Below the pieces are notes generated by a model. It saw nothing but the letters and a program-made list of their open reading frames with translations, was not told where the DNA came from and made no database searches. Positions 8,244-16,570 of a DNA stretch of 64,000 nucleotides are shown one piece after another. This stretch comes from PALSA-894 sp963828625 (GTDB lineage Bacteria > Pseudomonadota > Alphaproteobacteria > Rhizobiales > Xanthobacteraceae): NCBI GenBank assembly GCA_963828625.1, contig CAWHEX010000002.1:620001-684000 (forward strand), read 5' to 3'. Numbering within the stretch: the stretch's first letter is position 1; every line of letters begins with the position of its first letter. The translations under genes and the position numbers were made by a program.

Positions 8244-8837
8244 TCAGCGGACGCTGAAGGCCTGAAGAATGACCAAAAAGCCGGTCAATAAACCTGCGGC
8301 GGAAACAACTACCACACCTTTGGGAACAGGCAGCAGATTATAGAAGGTCAGCTTCCCGAGATTGCCCCATTTTTCGACTGTCTGTTTCAGGGTGCCGGAC
8401 ATCTCGGCATACAGCCAAGAGCCAGCCACAAGACCGGCCATGCCGAAAAGAGCGTCCCAACTTCCCTGGCCAACGGCAGCAGCGGCTGTGCCGGGACAAT
8501 AACCGATAAGCGCGAATCCAACTCCGAAGAGCAAACCTCCGATGATGTTCGGAGCAAGTTTCGTTGGCTTGGTGTGGAGGTTGACCTTCGCGAAGTGATG
8601 CAACGTGAATATACCGATCATACCCACGACGATGGCGGTCAGCATGATCTTCACAACGGTCCAGTCCTGGAACAGGAGCTGGCCGATGAGAATGTGGTAG
8701 GTGCCGACGCCGCCCTTTTGTAGCAGGAATCCAAACAGGAACCCGAATACGATACCGCCGACGATCATCTTGGCGGGTGCCGTCAATGTGGGCTTATCGA
8801 TCTTGGATTTTTTTACCGCTTTGCCAGGATCGAGCAT
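8244..8837 (-). CDS. YeeE/YedE family sulfur-compound transporter subunit
   Basis: A 197-residue polytopic membrane protein with the YeeE/YedE signatures GGIVFGFLFGFLLQKGG and GLLFGVGFALIGYCPGTAAA (Cys near residue 116, conserved for sulfur-compound passage in the family). It lies 3 bp after its partner half-transporter and two genes after the persulfide dioxygenase-rhodanese gene. This PmpAB-like pair is linked elsewhere to import or export of thiosulfate or sulfite species. The exact substrate cannot be told from sequence. Confidence 0.87.
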   Translation of the reverse strand: MLDPGKAVKKSKIDKPTLTAPAKMIVGGIVFGFLFGFLLQKGGVGTYHILIGQLLFQDWTVVKIMLTAIVVGMIGIFTLHHFAKVNLHTKPTKLAPNIIGGLLFGVGFALIGYCPGTAAAAVGQGSWDALFGMAGLVAGSWLYAEMSGTLKQTVEKWGNLGKLTFYNLLPVPKGVVVVSAAGLLTGFLVILQAFSVR

Positions 8838-8840
8838 CGA

Positions 8841-9446
8841 TTAAATCCGAAACATCAGGTTGGCGACGATGGCGCCGCCGATGAAGAAGCAAATCACGGC
8901 GATCCAGGAGGCGACGTTCAGCTGCAAGGTGCCGCTGATACCGTGCCCGCTGGTGCATCCTCCGGCGAGCCGCGCCCCGAATGCCATCAACACTCCGCCA
9001 CCAAATGCAAATGTCCCCCGCAGCGCCAAACTGTCCCCAAAACGCGCGCGCCACATCTCCGGCACCCATTCGTTGACGAACCCACCGCCAGTCAAAGCCG
9101 CGACGGCAGCGCCGGCAACCGCGGCCAGTACGAAGGCGAATTCCCAATTCAACTTGGGCGGATTGATCTGGAAGTAGTCGAGCTTCTCCGTGTGCTTTGG
9201 CGCAACTGCCTTGCCGAGCATGCCTGCGACGGTGGCATAGAATGAAGAGGCGCCGATCGGTTTGTCGGAAAAGTAGAATGTGAGCCAGGACAAAACGCCA
9301 ATGCCGGCGCCAACCAGATAAGGAGACCAAGCCGCACCGGGATAATTGCGGGCGTCGAGAGCCGGCTCGATCGCCAATGCTGCTTCGGTGCAGGCGGCGC
9401 TGGCTGCGATTGTTAGGGCGAAAAGCCGAAGAATCCGCCTGCTCAT
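8841..9446 (-). CDS. YeeE/YedE family transporter subunit (partner half)
   Basis: A 201-residue membrane protein with an N-terminal hydrophobic leader, a WSPYLVGAGIGVLSWLTFY segment and the family motif ARLAGGCTSGHGISGTLQL (Cys near residue 168). It complements the downstream YeeE half to make a two-subunit transporter. Its ATG overlaps the stop of the rhodanese gene in an ATGA junction, so translation is coupled to sulfide/persulfide metabolism. Confidence 0.87.
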   Translation of the reverse strand: MSRRILRLFALTIAASAACTEAALAIEPALDARNYPGAAWSPYLVGAGIGVLSWLTFYFSDKPIGASSFYATVAGMLGKAVAPKHTEKLDYFQINPPKLNWEFAFVLAAVAGAAVAALTGGGFVNEWVPEMWRARFGDSLALRGTFAFGGGVLMAFGARLAGGCTSGHGISGTLQLNVASWIAVICFFIGGAIVANLMFRI

Positions 9447-10844
9447 TCGATCTTCCCGTCGATCGGCAGGCCGGCTTTCTTCCAGGCCTGCCAGCTTCCC
9501 GGCACATTGCTGACGTCGGAGAATCCTTCTTGTTTCAGGATGCTGGTGGCGATGCTGGCCCGGTAGCCGCTATCGCAATAGGCGGCAATCGGGCCTTCCC
9601 GATCGAGCTTATCCACCTTTTCTCGCAACTCAGGAAGAAAGATGTGCCGCGCGCCCGGCACATGCCCCGATTTCCATTCGCTTGGCGTCCGCACATCGAT
9701 GATCCGCAGCGCGCCGTTAGCCTTGTGCACCTCGTGAACGGTTTTTTGATCGATATCCGCGAGTTCAAAGCCAGCGTTGTCCCAGCTCTTCATGCCGCCC
9801 GCGAGATAGCCGGCGAATTTCGTGTAGCCGGTGCGGATAAACAACTTCACGACCTTCTCAAGATCGGCGTCGCTGTCGAGAACGAGAAGGAGCGGTTTGT
9901 CAGGGTCGAGGAGCCAGCCCGCCCAGATCGAGAGCATAGGCGTTCCGCCAATGTTGAGGGCGCCGGCGATGTGGCCCCCACCAAAGCCCAGCATGGTCCG
10001 CGTATCGATCAGGACCCCGGCCTCCTCCTCGATTGCCTGCTTGAATGTCTTGGGTGGCAGACCCGGCACGCGCGGTAGATTGCCGAGCACCTCCGGCCCC
10101 TTCGCATTGATCTTCTTCATCAGCGGATAGTACTTCGGGACCGGCGGCGCCGTGCTGAGGGCATAGTCGGTGAACGACTTCACGTCCTGAAATTGCAGGA
10201 ACGGATTGAATCGTCGTTCGTAGCCAATGGTGCTTTCCAGGCGATCGCCGATGTCGGCGCCGCACGGAGACCCGTGGCCGTGAGCCGGGTAGATGATGAC
10301 GCTATCGGGAAGCTTTAGATAGAAGTCGCGAAGCGTGTGGAACTGCTTTTCGGCTAGCTTATTGGTTTCGCTTGAACCGAGAAGGTCGGGACGCCCTGCC
10401 GAATTGACGAACAGGGAATCTGCCGGTCAGCACTCCCCAGGGAGTGTCGGCATGTTTCTTTTCGGCGATGAGGTAGGAGATATGCTCTGGTGTGTGCCCC
10501 GGCGTGTGCTTGACGGTGAGGACCGTCTGGCCAAAAGTAAACTGATCGCCGTCCTTGAGCTTTTCGGGCTCGAACCCGTAGCGCGCGCCGCCCTCATAAC
10601 TGGCATAAATTTTGGCCGATCCGACGCGATCGCACAACTCGCGCGCACCGCTGACCAGATCGGCGTGAATATGCGTTTCGAAGATGTGGGTGATCGACAG
10701 GCTCTTGGAGCGCGCGAGCTCGATGTATTTATCAACGTCAGGCGTTGGATCGACCACCGCGGCTACACCCTGTCCATCATCGCCCATCAGGTAAGAAAGC
10801 TCCGCGATGCCTTCGGTCAGGATGCGTTCGAAAACCAGTGGCAT
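9443..10844 (-). CDS. Persulfide dioxygenase-rhodanese fusion (CstB-like), frameshifted
   Basis: The start encodes a metallo-beta-lactamase-fold persulfide dioxygenase (ETHIHADLVSGARELCDR, then HTPGHTPEHISYL). At about 10422 one extra base (ACCGGCAGAT for ACCGGAGAT-type) breaks the frame. Beyond it the protein continues DSLFVNSAGRPDLLG and YPAHGHGSPCG, then two rhodanese domains. The first lacks the catalytic Cys (LLVLDSDADLEK); the second keeps it (AAYCDSGYRAS). The whole is about 466 residues, the CstB domain order. The expected reaction is oxidation of low-molecular-weight persulfides to sulfite/thiosulfate in the cytoplasm. It is followed by the YeeE pair, consistent with a sulfide-detoxification operon. 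The single indel may be a sequence error. Confidence 0.85.
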
Positions 10845-10848
10845 GACA

Positions 10849-10872
10849 TCAGTCCTTTAGTCAGTCCTTTAG
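10849..10872. repeat. 12-bp tandem duplication in the 5' leader of the persulfide dioxygenase gene
   Basis: TCAGTCCTTTAG occurs twice head to tail immediately upstream of the ATG (at 10844, reverse strand). It overlaps the place where the ribosome binding site should lie, so copy number could affect expression. Confidence 0.6.
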
Positions 10873-10969
10873 TGCTGTCACCGCGCGTCTCTGAACGAGG
10901 ACGGCTAAAGAAACGCAGCGGTGGCGAGAGCGCCGACGAAATATCCACGGCGACAGACCTGTCACGCAG

Positions 10970-11291
10970 GCAAGGTCACTTCGCCGAGATTGCCAAGCCC
11001 GTTCACAAGACCCTGAAGCGCCGGGAATGCAGCGACGTAGACCAGCGCACCGCCCAGATGCCGACTACGCCGACCATGACATCGCGCCGGATTTGCCGCA
11101 CGCGGCAACGCTGGTGCCCGGGCAATAGCCAAAGATCGCCATTCCGGTTCCAGAGGGCACCAACGATTACCCCGCCAAAACCTGATGGCTTTATCGCCAG
11201 CGACGCTTTCCCCATCATAATCCACACGCCAATGGCACCGACTAGGTGGCGAGTAACTCAGATCATACAGAAATGTTCCAGGAGACGCCAC
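10970..11291 (-). pseudogene. Degenerate YeeE/YedE remnant
   Basis: Three reading frames must be joined to recover the family: SLAIKPSGFGGVIVGAL, then GTGMAIFGYCPGTSVAACG (the conserved Cys motif), then LGGALVYVAAFPALQGLVNG and NLGEVTLPA at the end. At least two shifts and missing segments in about 320 bp indicate genuine decay. It sits upstream of the intact sulfur operon on the same strand and is probably the relic of a second transporter. Confidence 0.75.
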
Positions 11292-11448
11292 GCTTCCGAG
11301 TCTTCCACCCGGCGGCTGGTGACGTCAAGCAAGGAGCCAGAGAAGCTATTGGCAACGCCAAGCTCGATATGGAGAGAGGATGCGAAGAGAATGGGGATGG
11401 CCAACGAAAGATGCGGTCAAAGACGCCGAGAACAAGAATTTGTATCTC

Positions 11449-12077
11449 TCACCCTGTAAACGTCTTTGGGGCTTTGTGATTTATCAGCCCCACCGAAATC
11501 GCATCCCTTAACGAATTAAGATCGAACGGCTTACCGACGACCGGGGCGCCGCAGAACTCCGCTGGGAGACCGGCTGCGCCATAGCCCGTACTAAATATGA
11601 AGGGGATGTTCCGCTCGCGAAGTGCTCGAGCCACCGGGAACACAGGCTGTCCATCTTGAAAGCAATTGATTGCCCCTTGAATTCTGCCGCGGTGATCGCG
11701 GAGGGGCCGGATGTTTACCAAAGCCGTGATCCTCGAACCGTCGGGCCGTTCGATCACGATTTCTTTGTTCCTGGCCGGCTCGCCTGTTTTACGGCTTGCG
11801 CCATAGGACACTCGTCGTGGCGGATTGACGTTCCGTCCAGCCTGAACAAGCGGTGGGAGCCACAAAACCGCTCATCGCGGCCGGGCAGCCTACCCCATAG
11901 CTCCGCAGCCTCATTGTTGTAGTGCGTGACCCGGCCGTCGTGATCACACAGGTAGACGGCTCCCGGGATCGCATCCAGCGCGCCAGGTGCACCGGCCGCC
12001 AAGGCTTCGTATTCGGTCGGTCGACGAGCCGCCGATGGAAATTCTTCAATATTGGACATCCCCAAGCCCCTCCGCAC
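11449..12077 (-). pseudogene. PAS sensor fused by deletion to the tail of a receiver domain
   Basis: The start (ATG 12077 or 12058) encodes a PAS domain (AIPGAVYLCDHDGRVTHYN, ECPMAQAVK). One base is missing from an A-run near 11788, after which PAS continues as TGEPARNKEIVIERPDGS and IRPLRDHRGRIQGAINCFQD. Directly after this comes the second half of a response-regulator receiver (RNIPFIFSTGYGAAGLP, then GAPVVGKPF). The kinase core and the first half of the receiver, including the phospho-acceptor Asp, are absent. An internal deletion therefore made the present gene. Confidence 0.78.
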
Positions 12078-12223
12078 TGATCAGGACGTCGGACGCAGGA
12101 CGCATTTGTATTTCCCCCGTCCCCTCAAACCGGCAGACGGCAGCGAAACTCAAAACGCGCTTAGGAACCGATTGTTCCACCGCTGCGGCAATATGTACTC
12201 CCCGTCTAAAAGATTCGTATTCC

Positions 12224-12257
12224 TAGAGATGTAGAGATGCGGGTAGAGATGTAGAGA
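12224..12257. repeat. Two direct copies of TAGAGATGTAGAGA
   Basis: Copies at 12224-12237 and 12244-12257 are separated by six bases and end just before the ATG at 12260 of the histidine kinase gene. They occupy the position of the 5' leader and ribosome binding site. Confidence 0.6.
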
Positions 12258-12259
12258 CT

Positions 12260-13438
12260 ATGAATCCTGCGGCATCGAAGCTGTGGACCGAAGACTCATG
12301 GTCGGGTCAAGCAAAGGGTTCTATGAATTCCGCAGTCCCAACGTCCATCATCCCTGTCGATGAACCGCAGCGAATGGCGGCGGTGACGCGGTATGAGATC
12401 CTCGACACACCCGCCGACGGATCTTTCGATCGCGTGACCGCTATGGCGGCACGCCGCTTCCGCGTCCCGATATCGATCATTTCCATCGTCGATCATGATC
12501 GAATTTGGTTCAAATCGCGCTACGGGGTTAACGTCGAGCAAATCGGACGCGATCCGGGCCTTTGCGCTTCCGCGATATTGCGCCCTGATCCTCACATTCT
12601 TCCGGACGCCAGCAAGGACATCCGGTCCCTCGCAAACCCTCTCGTCGCGGGCGACTTTGGATTGCGTTTCTATGCCGGTGTCCCGCTTCGAACGACGGAC
12701 GGACACAATCTCGGCACCCTCTGCGTGATCGGCAAAGAACCTCGGCCGATCGACGAGGACCAAATCGAAGACCTAAAGGACATGGCCTCGCTGGTGATGG
12801 ACCAGCTTGAGTTCCGACTTTCAGCGATCCGATCGCTGGCGCAAGCAGAGAAATCTCTTGAGCAGACCAAATTACTGGCCCGCGAGATTGATCACCGCGT
12901 GATGAACAGCCTTCACTTTGTCTCTGGCCTTTTGCGAATGCAGGGGAAGACCCAGGAGCCGAGCGCAGCCGCCCAGTTCGAGATGGCGGCGAATCGGGTT
13001 GCCGCAGTCGCTCGCGTTCACCGCCACTTCCACCTGGAAGACGACACGGCGCAGGCGAATGCGCGGACCTATATTGGCCGTCTCTGCGAGGACCTCGCGG
13101 GAATTTTGGGCGTGCCTGTCACCGTTCACGGCGACGATGGGTTCCTCCCAACTACTGCTATCCAGCCGTTGGGTTTGATCGTTAATGAACTGGTCACGAA
13201 TGCCGCCAAGCATGGTGCCGGCAACATTACGGTTACTTACAGATCGAACCCGATGCGCCAGTTGACAGTTTGCGACCAAGGACCCGGCTTCCCGCCCGGC
13301 TTCAACCCTGCCACGAACACCGCCGGATTAGGAATGCGCGTTGTTCACGCCTTGGCTAGGCAGCTCAAAGGTGGCGTAACGGCCACTGCGAACCCCAACG
13401 GAAAGGGCGCATGTTTTACGGTCTCATTTGAGGGGTGA
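12260..13438 (+). CDS. GAF-domain sensor histidine kinase (HisKA_2 class)
   Basis: A 392-residue soluble kinase. A GAF domain spans about residues 45-180 (YEILDTPADGSFDRVTAMAA, GVPLRTTDGHNLGTLCVIG). The HisKA_2 phosphorylation site is EIDHRVMNSLHFVSGLLRMQ (His near 217). The HATPase has an N-box NELVTNAAKHG, G1 DQGPGFPPGF and G2 GLGMRVVHAL. No transmembrane segment is seen, so it senses a cytoplasmic signal. ATG 12323 (MNSAVPTS) is an alternative start. Kinases of this class often act in general-stress (PhyR-type) or light pathways; no partner regulator lies next to it. Confidence 0.88.
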   Translation: MNPAASKLWTEDSWSGQAKGSMNSAVPTSIIPVDEPQRMAAVTRYEILDTPADGSFDRVTAMAARRFRVPISIISIVDHDRIWFKSRYGVNVEQIGRDPGLCASAILRPDPHILPDASKDIRSLANPLVAGDFGLRFYAGVPLRTTDGHNLGTLCVIGKEPRPIDEDQIEDLKDMASLVMDQLEFRLSAIRSLAQAEKSLEQTKLLAREIDHRVMNSLHFVSGLLRMQGKTQEPSAAAQFEMAANRVAAVARVHRHFHLEDDTAQANARTYIGRLCEDLAGILGVPVTVHGDDGFLPTTAIQPLGLIVNELVTNAAKHGAGNITVTYRSNPMRQLTVCDQGPGFPPGFNPATNTAGLGMRVVHALARQLKGGVTATANPNGKGACFTVSFEG

Positions 13439-13454
13439 GCGGGCAGCCGGGTGC

Positions 13455-13540
13455 GTGGTTGGATCCCAGTCCCACTCGCCTGAGCAATATTATTGCGACA
13501 AATTCAGAGGCTTTTGGATCCCAGTCGCACTCCCTCCGCC
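13455..13540. repeat. Dispersed two-part repeat, copy B (best preserved)
   Basis: Two tandem units of TTGGATCCCAGTCxCACTC are separated by GCCTGAGCAATATTATTGCGA and CAAATTCAGAGGCT, ending CTCCGCC. Copy A shares the first unit with the AATATTATTGC spacer. Copy C shares both units and the CAAATTCAGAGxC spacer. Confidence 0.7.
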
Positions 13541-13623
13541 GCCCCACCTAAATCGATGCGTTTCAAACACAATCAAGTCAAAGCCCGCCTAGATTTGATT
13601 CGCCGCATCGCGCGAAGCGGCAT

Positions 13624-14196
13624 TCAAGTTCGAGCAAAATCTCTGGCTACCTTCCTGACCAGATTCGAAAACTGGCTCACGACGGCCGACGCATCGCCAC
13701 GTCGAGAGGCAAGGCTGAGTGAGGCGGTTGGCTGACCTGCGTCCTTCAGGGGCCGATATACGATACCATCCATGTTCATGCGTTGCAGCGACGAAGGGAC
13801 AAACGTGACGCCCAGTCCCGCCGCGACCAGACTTAACGTCGAGGTGATGCGTGGCGCCTGCTGGGTCGATGCCCCGAGATTGCCGACGTTCGGATTGAAC
13901 CCTGCCGCGAGGCATGCTGCGATGATCGCGTCGTACATGCCGGTGCCCGGCGGGCCGTAGAGAATGAATGTCTCGGAGGCCAGCCGTTTCAAGGAGATCG
14001 GCGTGCCGGGTTTGCCCCGAGCCAGCGGGTGCGTGCTCGGCAACGCCGCCACCATCGGCTCCTCAAGCAACGGGTGAACCACAAGCCCTTCAACGCCCAC
14101 AAGAGACGTTCGGATGAACGCCACGTCCATTCGCTCGTTGCGCAAGCGCTCGACGAGTTCGTTGCTGAGACACTCCTCGAGCGTCAGGGAAACCAT
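13624..14196 (-). pseudogene. LysR-type regulator, effector-binding domain only
   Basis: The frame encodes a typical LysR co-inducer domain: SLTLEECLSNELVERLRNER, MDVAFIRTS, then HPLARGKPGTPISL and LVAAGLGVTFVPSSLQ. It extends a few codons upstream as HFSEACPM but has no helix-turn-helix N-terminus; the roughly 90-residue DNA-binding part is missing. Upstream lies a short open fragment on the other strand, so this looks like a deletion junction. It is not expected to act as a regulator. Confidence 0.78.
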
Positions 14197-14208
14197 CGGA
14201 CAAGCTTC

Positions 14209-14406
14209 GCTGAAATGGCGGGTATCTGGGGCAATGGCGAGATGGCCCTTCCCAACGATCCACCGGGGGAGCTCGAAGTCGTCGAGGGAATGCCGGACGG
14301 CGGCAAGATACCGGAGTTGGAAGGCACGCCCTCTGCTTTCACGCCGGATTATGCTCCGGAAGAAATGTACGAAATCGCGGCGAAGCTTTACAAAAAGTCT
14401 CGTTGA
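14209..14406 (+). pseudogene. 3' end of an unidentified gene
   Basis: The + strand frame ends in a hydrophilic, protein-like stretch (MPDGGKIPELEGTPSAFT, PDYAPEEMYEIAAKLYKKSR) and a TGA at 14404-14406. Upstream the frame runs into the antisense of the LysR fragment, so only the C-terminal part can be genuine. I do not recognise the family. The opposite strand is also open here, so the coding strand is uncertain. Confidence 0.35.
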
Positions 14407-14620
14407 GAGGTTTCCGGTCGCAGGCTCGGAGTAGCCGCCGGGCCTGCTCCTGTTTCCGGAACAAATCTCTTAAAGCCATCCTATGGACGGCGCCATTATC
14501 GTTCTTGTGATCTGGCGCATTGCGAACGCGCGGCAGATCTCAGGCGCCTCTTAGGTCAGCTGGCGACGTTGCGAACGGAGGCGCGATAGCTCGGAACGCG
14601 ACGAAGGCACGCTCGACTGA

Positions 14621-14947
14621 TTAGTTCAAAAACAAATCTGGAACGTATCTCAACTGCGCAAGTTGGGCTGTCTCATAACCAGAGAGGACACCAGCCGCCG
14701 CTGGCTCTGGCAGACCCGGCGCGATGATAGCAAACTCGTCACCGCCAAGCCGCGCGATCATCTGCGTGTCGTCAAGCAGGCTGACCAGCTTTGTGGCTAC
14801 CGTCTGCAACACAGTATCGCCTGCGCCGTGACCAAACAGATCGTTGACCTCCTTGAAACGATCGAGATCAAGGCACAGCACCGCGAGCGGCCGTGCTGTC
14901 GCCAGGGCCGATTTGATTTCGATGTCCAGCTTCTTGTTGAAACTCAC
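14621..14947 (-). pseudogene. GGDEF (diguanylate cyclase) domain fragment
   Basis: About 108 codons carry the first two-thirds of a GGDEF domain: PLAVLCLDLDRFKEVNDLFG, HGAGDTVLQTVATKL, and the signature RLGGDEFAIIAPGLPEP. Just upstream, around 14950-14980, a degenerate HxPLxGLPNR-type start lies in another frame with a stop. The C-terminal third is replaced by unrelated sequence ending YVPDLFLN. The sensory N-terminus and any EAL domain are absent, so this is a relic. Confidence 0.8.
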
Positions 14948-15107
14948 GCTAACGTAGCGGCATGTGCCAACTGCTCGGTTAACAAGCTCAAAGCGGCGTT
15001 ACGAATAGCGGATGAATGTAGATAAGCTTACTGGATCGTTAGGCTGCCGCTTCCGCTAGCTGCAAGAGACCCAACCGCGGCGCGTGGTTGAAACAGTGAC
15101 CGTCAAT

Positions 15108-16369
15108 TTATTTCGAAATATGCAGCGTCGCCAGACTATCCGCGATGCTCTTGAACACGGCGTTGAGCTGCGAAGCCTGCGAGACTTCGAAATACATGTT
15201 CGATGCGGTCGCGCAACTGCGCAGCAGCGATTGATTGCCCTCGATCACCCGCACCGTATAGACCTTGATGCCGTCCTTCTTGATGTTGGCGCACGCGGCT
15301 TCGGTGCGCTTGTCGATCGCCGCCGAATTCGCGCCCCAGCGGTTCTCAGTGTTCTCGCCGTCGGTCAGCAGGATCACAACCTTGTCGAGGTCCTTGGCTG
15401 GCGCCGAGCCGCCCTTGAGTGGCTGCGCCGGTCGAGAGCGCATGCCATGCCCAGGCAAGCCCGATGGTGACGTTGGTCGTGCCGTCGGCTTTCATCTCGT
15501 CGATCTTGTCGTGCAGATCCTTCCACTTACTGGTGAGCGCCAGCAGCGGCGCGGGATTGACGCACTCGACCGCCGGATAGCTCTGATCGGCGCCCGTCGG
15601 CGCGGTGTCCTGCACGTCGTAGGGCTGATTGCGGTCGGTGACGCAGCCGTTCCACTTCTTGCCCGGTTTTTTTGTTCACCCAGTCGGTGGACAGACCGGC
15701 TTCCAAGCCGATGCTGTCGAACGCAGTCCAGTCGGAAAAGTCGATCCAGTTGGCCTTCTTGTTCTTCTTCGGATCGACGTTGACGAAGGTCGTGAACGGC
15801 ACAATCGCGACGCGGATGTCGTCCTTCTTCTTCGATGTCTTCTTCAGCGTATCGATCAGGCTGTGCGCGGCCGATTGCAGAGCTGCGAGCTTGCCGCTTT
15901 GAAGCATCGAGCCGGTATTGTCGAGCGCCAGCGCGAGCTCCAGCCGGCGCATCCCCCACACCACCTCGGTGTCGGTGCGCAGGTCCAACTGGGTCACGCC
16001 GAACAACCGGAAGATCGAGGTATCGAGCGAGCCGCTGGCCACCAGCTTGATCTTGTTGTTGCCGCCCTCGTCGGTGAACGACGGGGTAACGATCATCTTC
16101 TTGCCCTGCGGGTCCTTGAAGTTGGTCTGGAAGTATATCTGCGCTTTCTCGTTGAGTTGCGCCGTGGTGAGACCGGCCGCTTCCTTCGCCAGCATGATCG
16201 CCGCGGCATCGACCGCGGATTGCATTTGCGTGCGCACCGAGGCGGCGCGGGAGTAATCGACGGCGGCGCCGACGGCGGCGAAGATCGCGCCGATGCAGAG
16301 CGCGAACATGGGGACAACGCTCGCGCGGTCGTTTTGAATGAATTGCTTAACGAACATGAGCTGGCTCAC
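15108..16369 (-). CDS. TadG-like pilus protein with von Willebrand factor A domain, frameshifted
   Basis: The N-terminus (NDRASVVPMFALCIGAIFAA, VGAAVDYSRA) is the TadE/TadG-type membrane anchor of Flp/Tad systems. A VWA domain follows with the MIDAS motif ALDNTGSMLQSGK and, later, VVILLTDGENTENRWG. Two single-base insertions break the frame: one in a run of seven A near 15665 (VNKKPGKKWNGC restored) and one near 15432 (WAWHALSPAQPLKGG restored). The corrected product is about 418 residues, usual for the family. No other tad genes lie nearby. It may be a stand-alone surface or stress-linked VWA protein. Confidence 0.8.
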
Positions 16370-16570
16370 CTGCTGGCTGCCAGGAATTATGCCGGTTCGT
16401 CAGAAATCGAATGTTAATCGGTCTTCTGGAACCCAAATGGTGCTTGAAAGATCGTTAACGCCGACGGTCGAACACGGAGCCTTCCAGGTGCCATGGAGAC
16501 AGCGCGGACAAGCTCACCCTTAAAGCCAGTGCGGACATCCACCTTGTCAGGGTCGGCAACGCGATTGTGT

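Noticed and set aside
10335..11459. 374-codon plus-strand frame
   Set aside because: Antisense to the persulfide dioxygenase and the YeeE remnant; composition is typical of antisense reading and no motif is present.
15629..16417. 262-codon plus-strand gene
   Set aside because: Antisense of the TadG/VWA protein, whose motifs and length are convincing on the minus strand.
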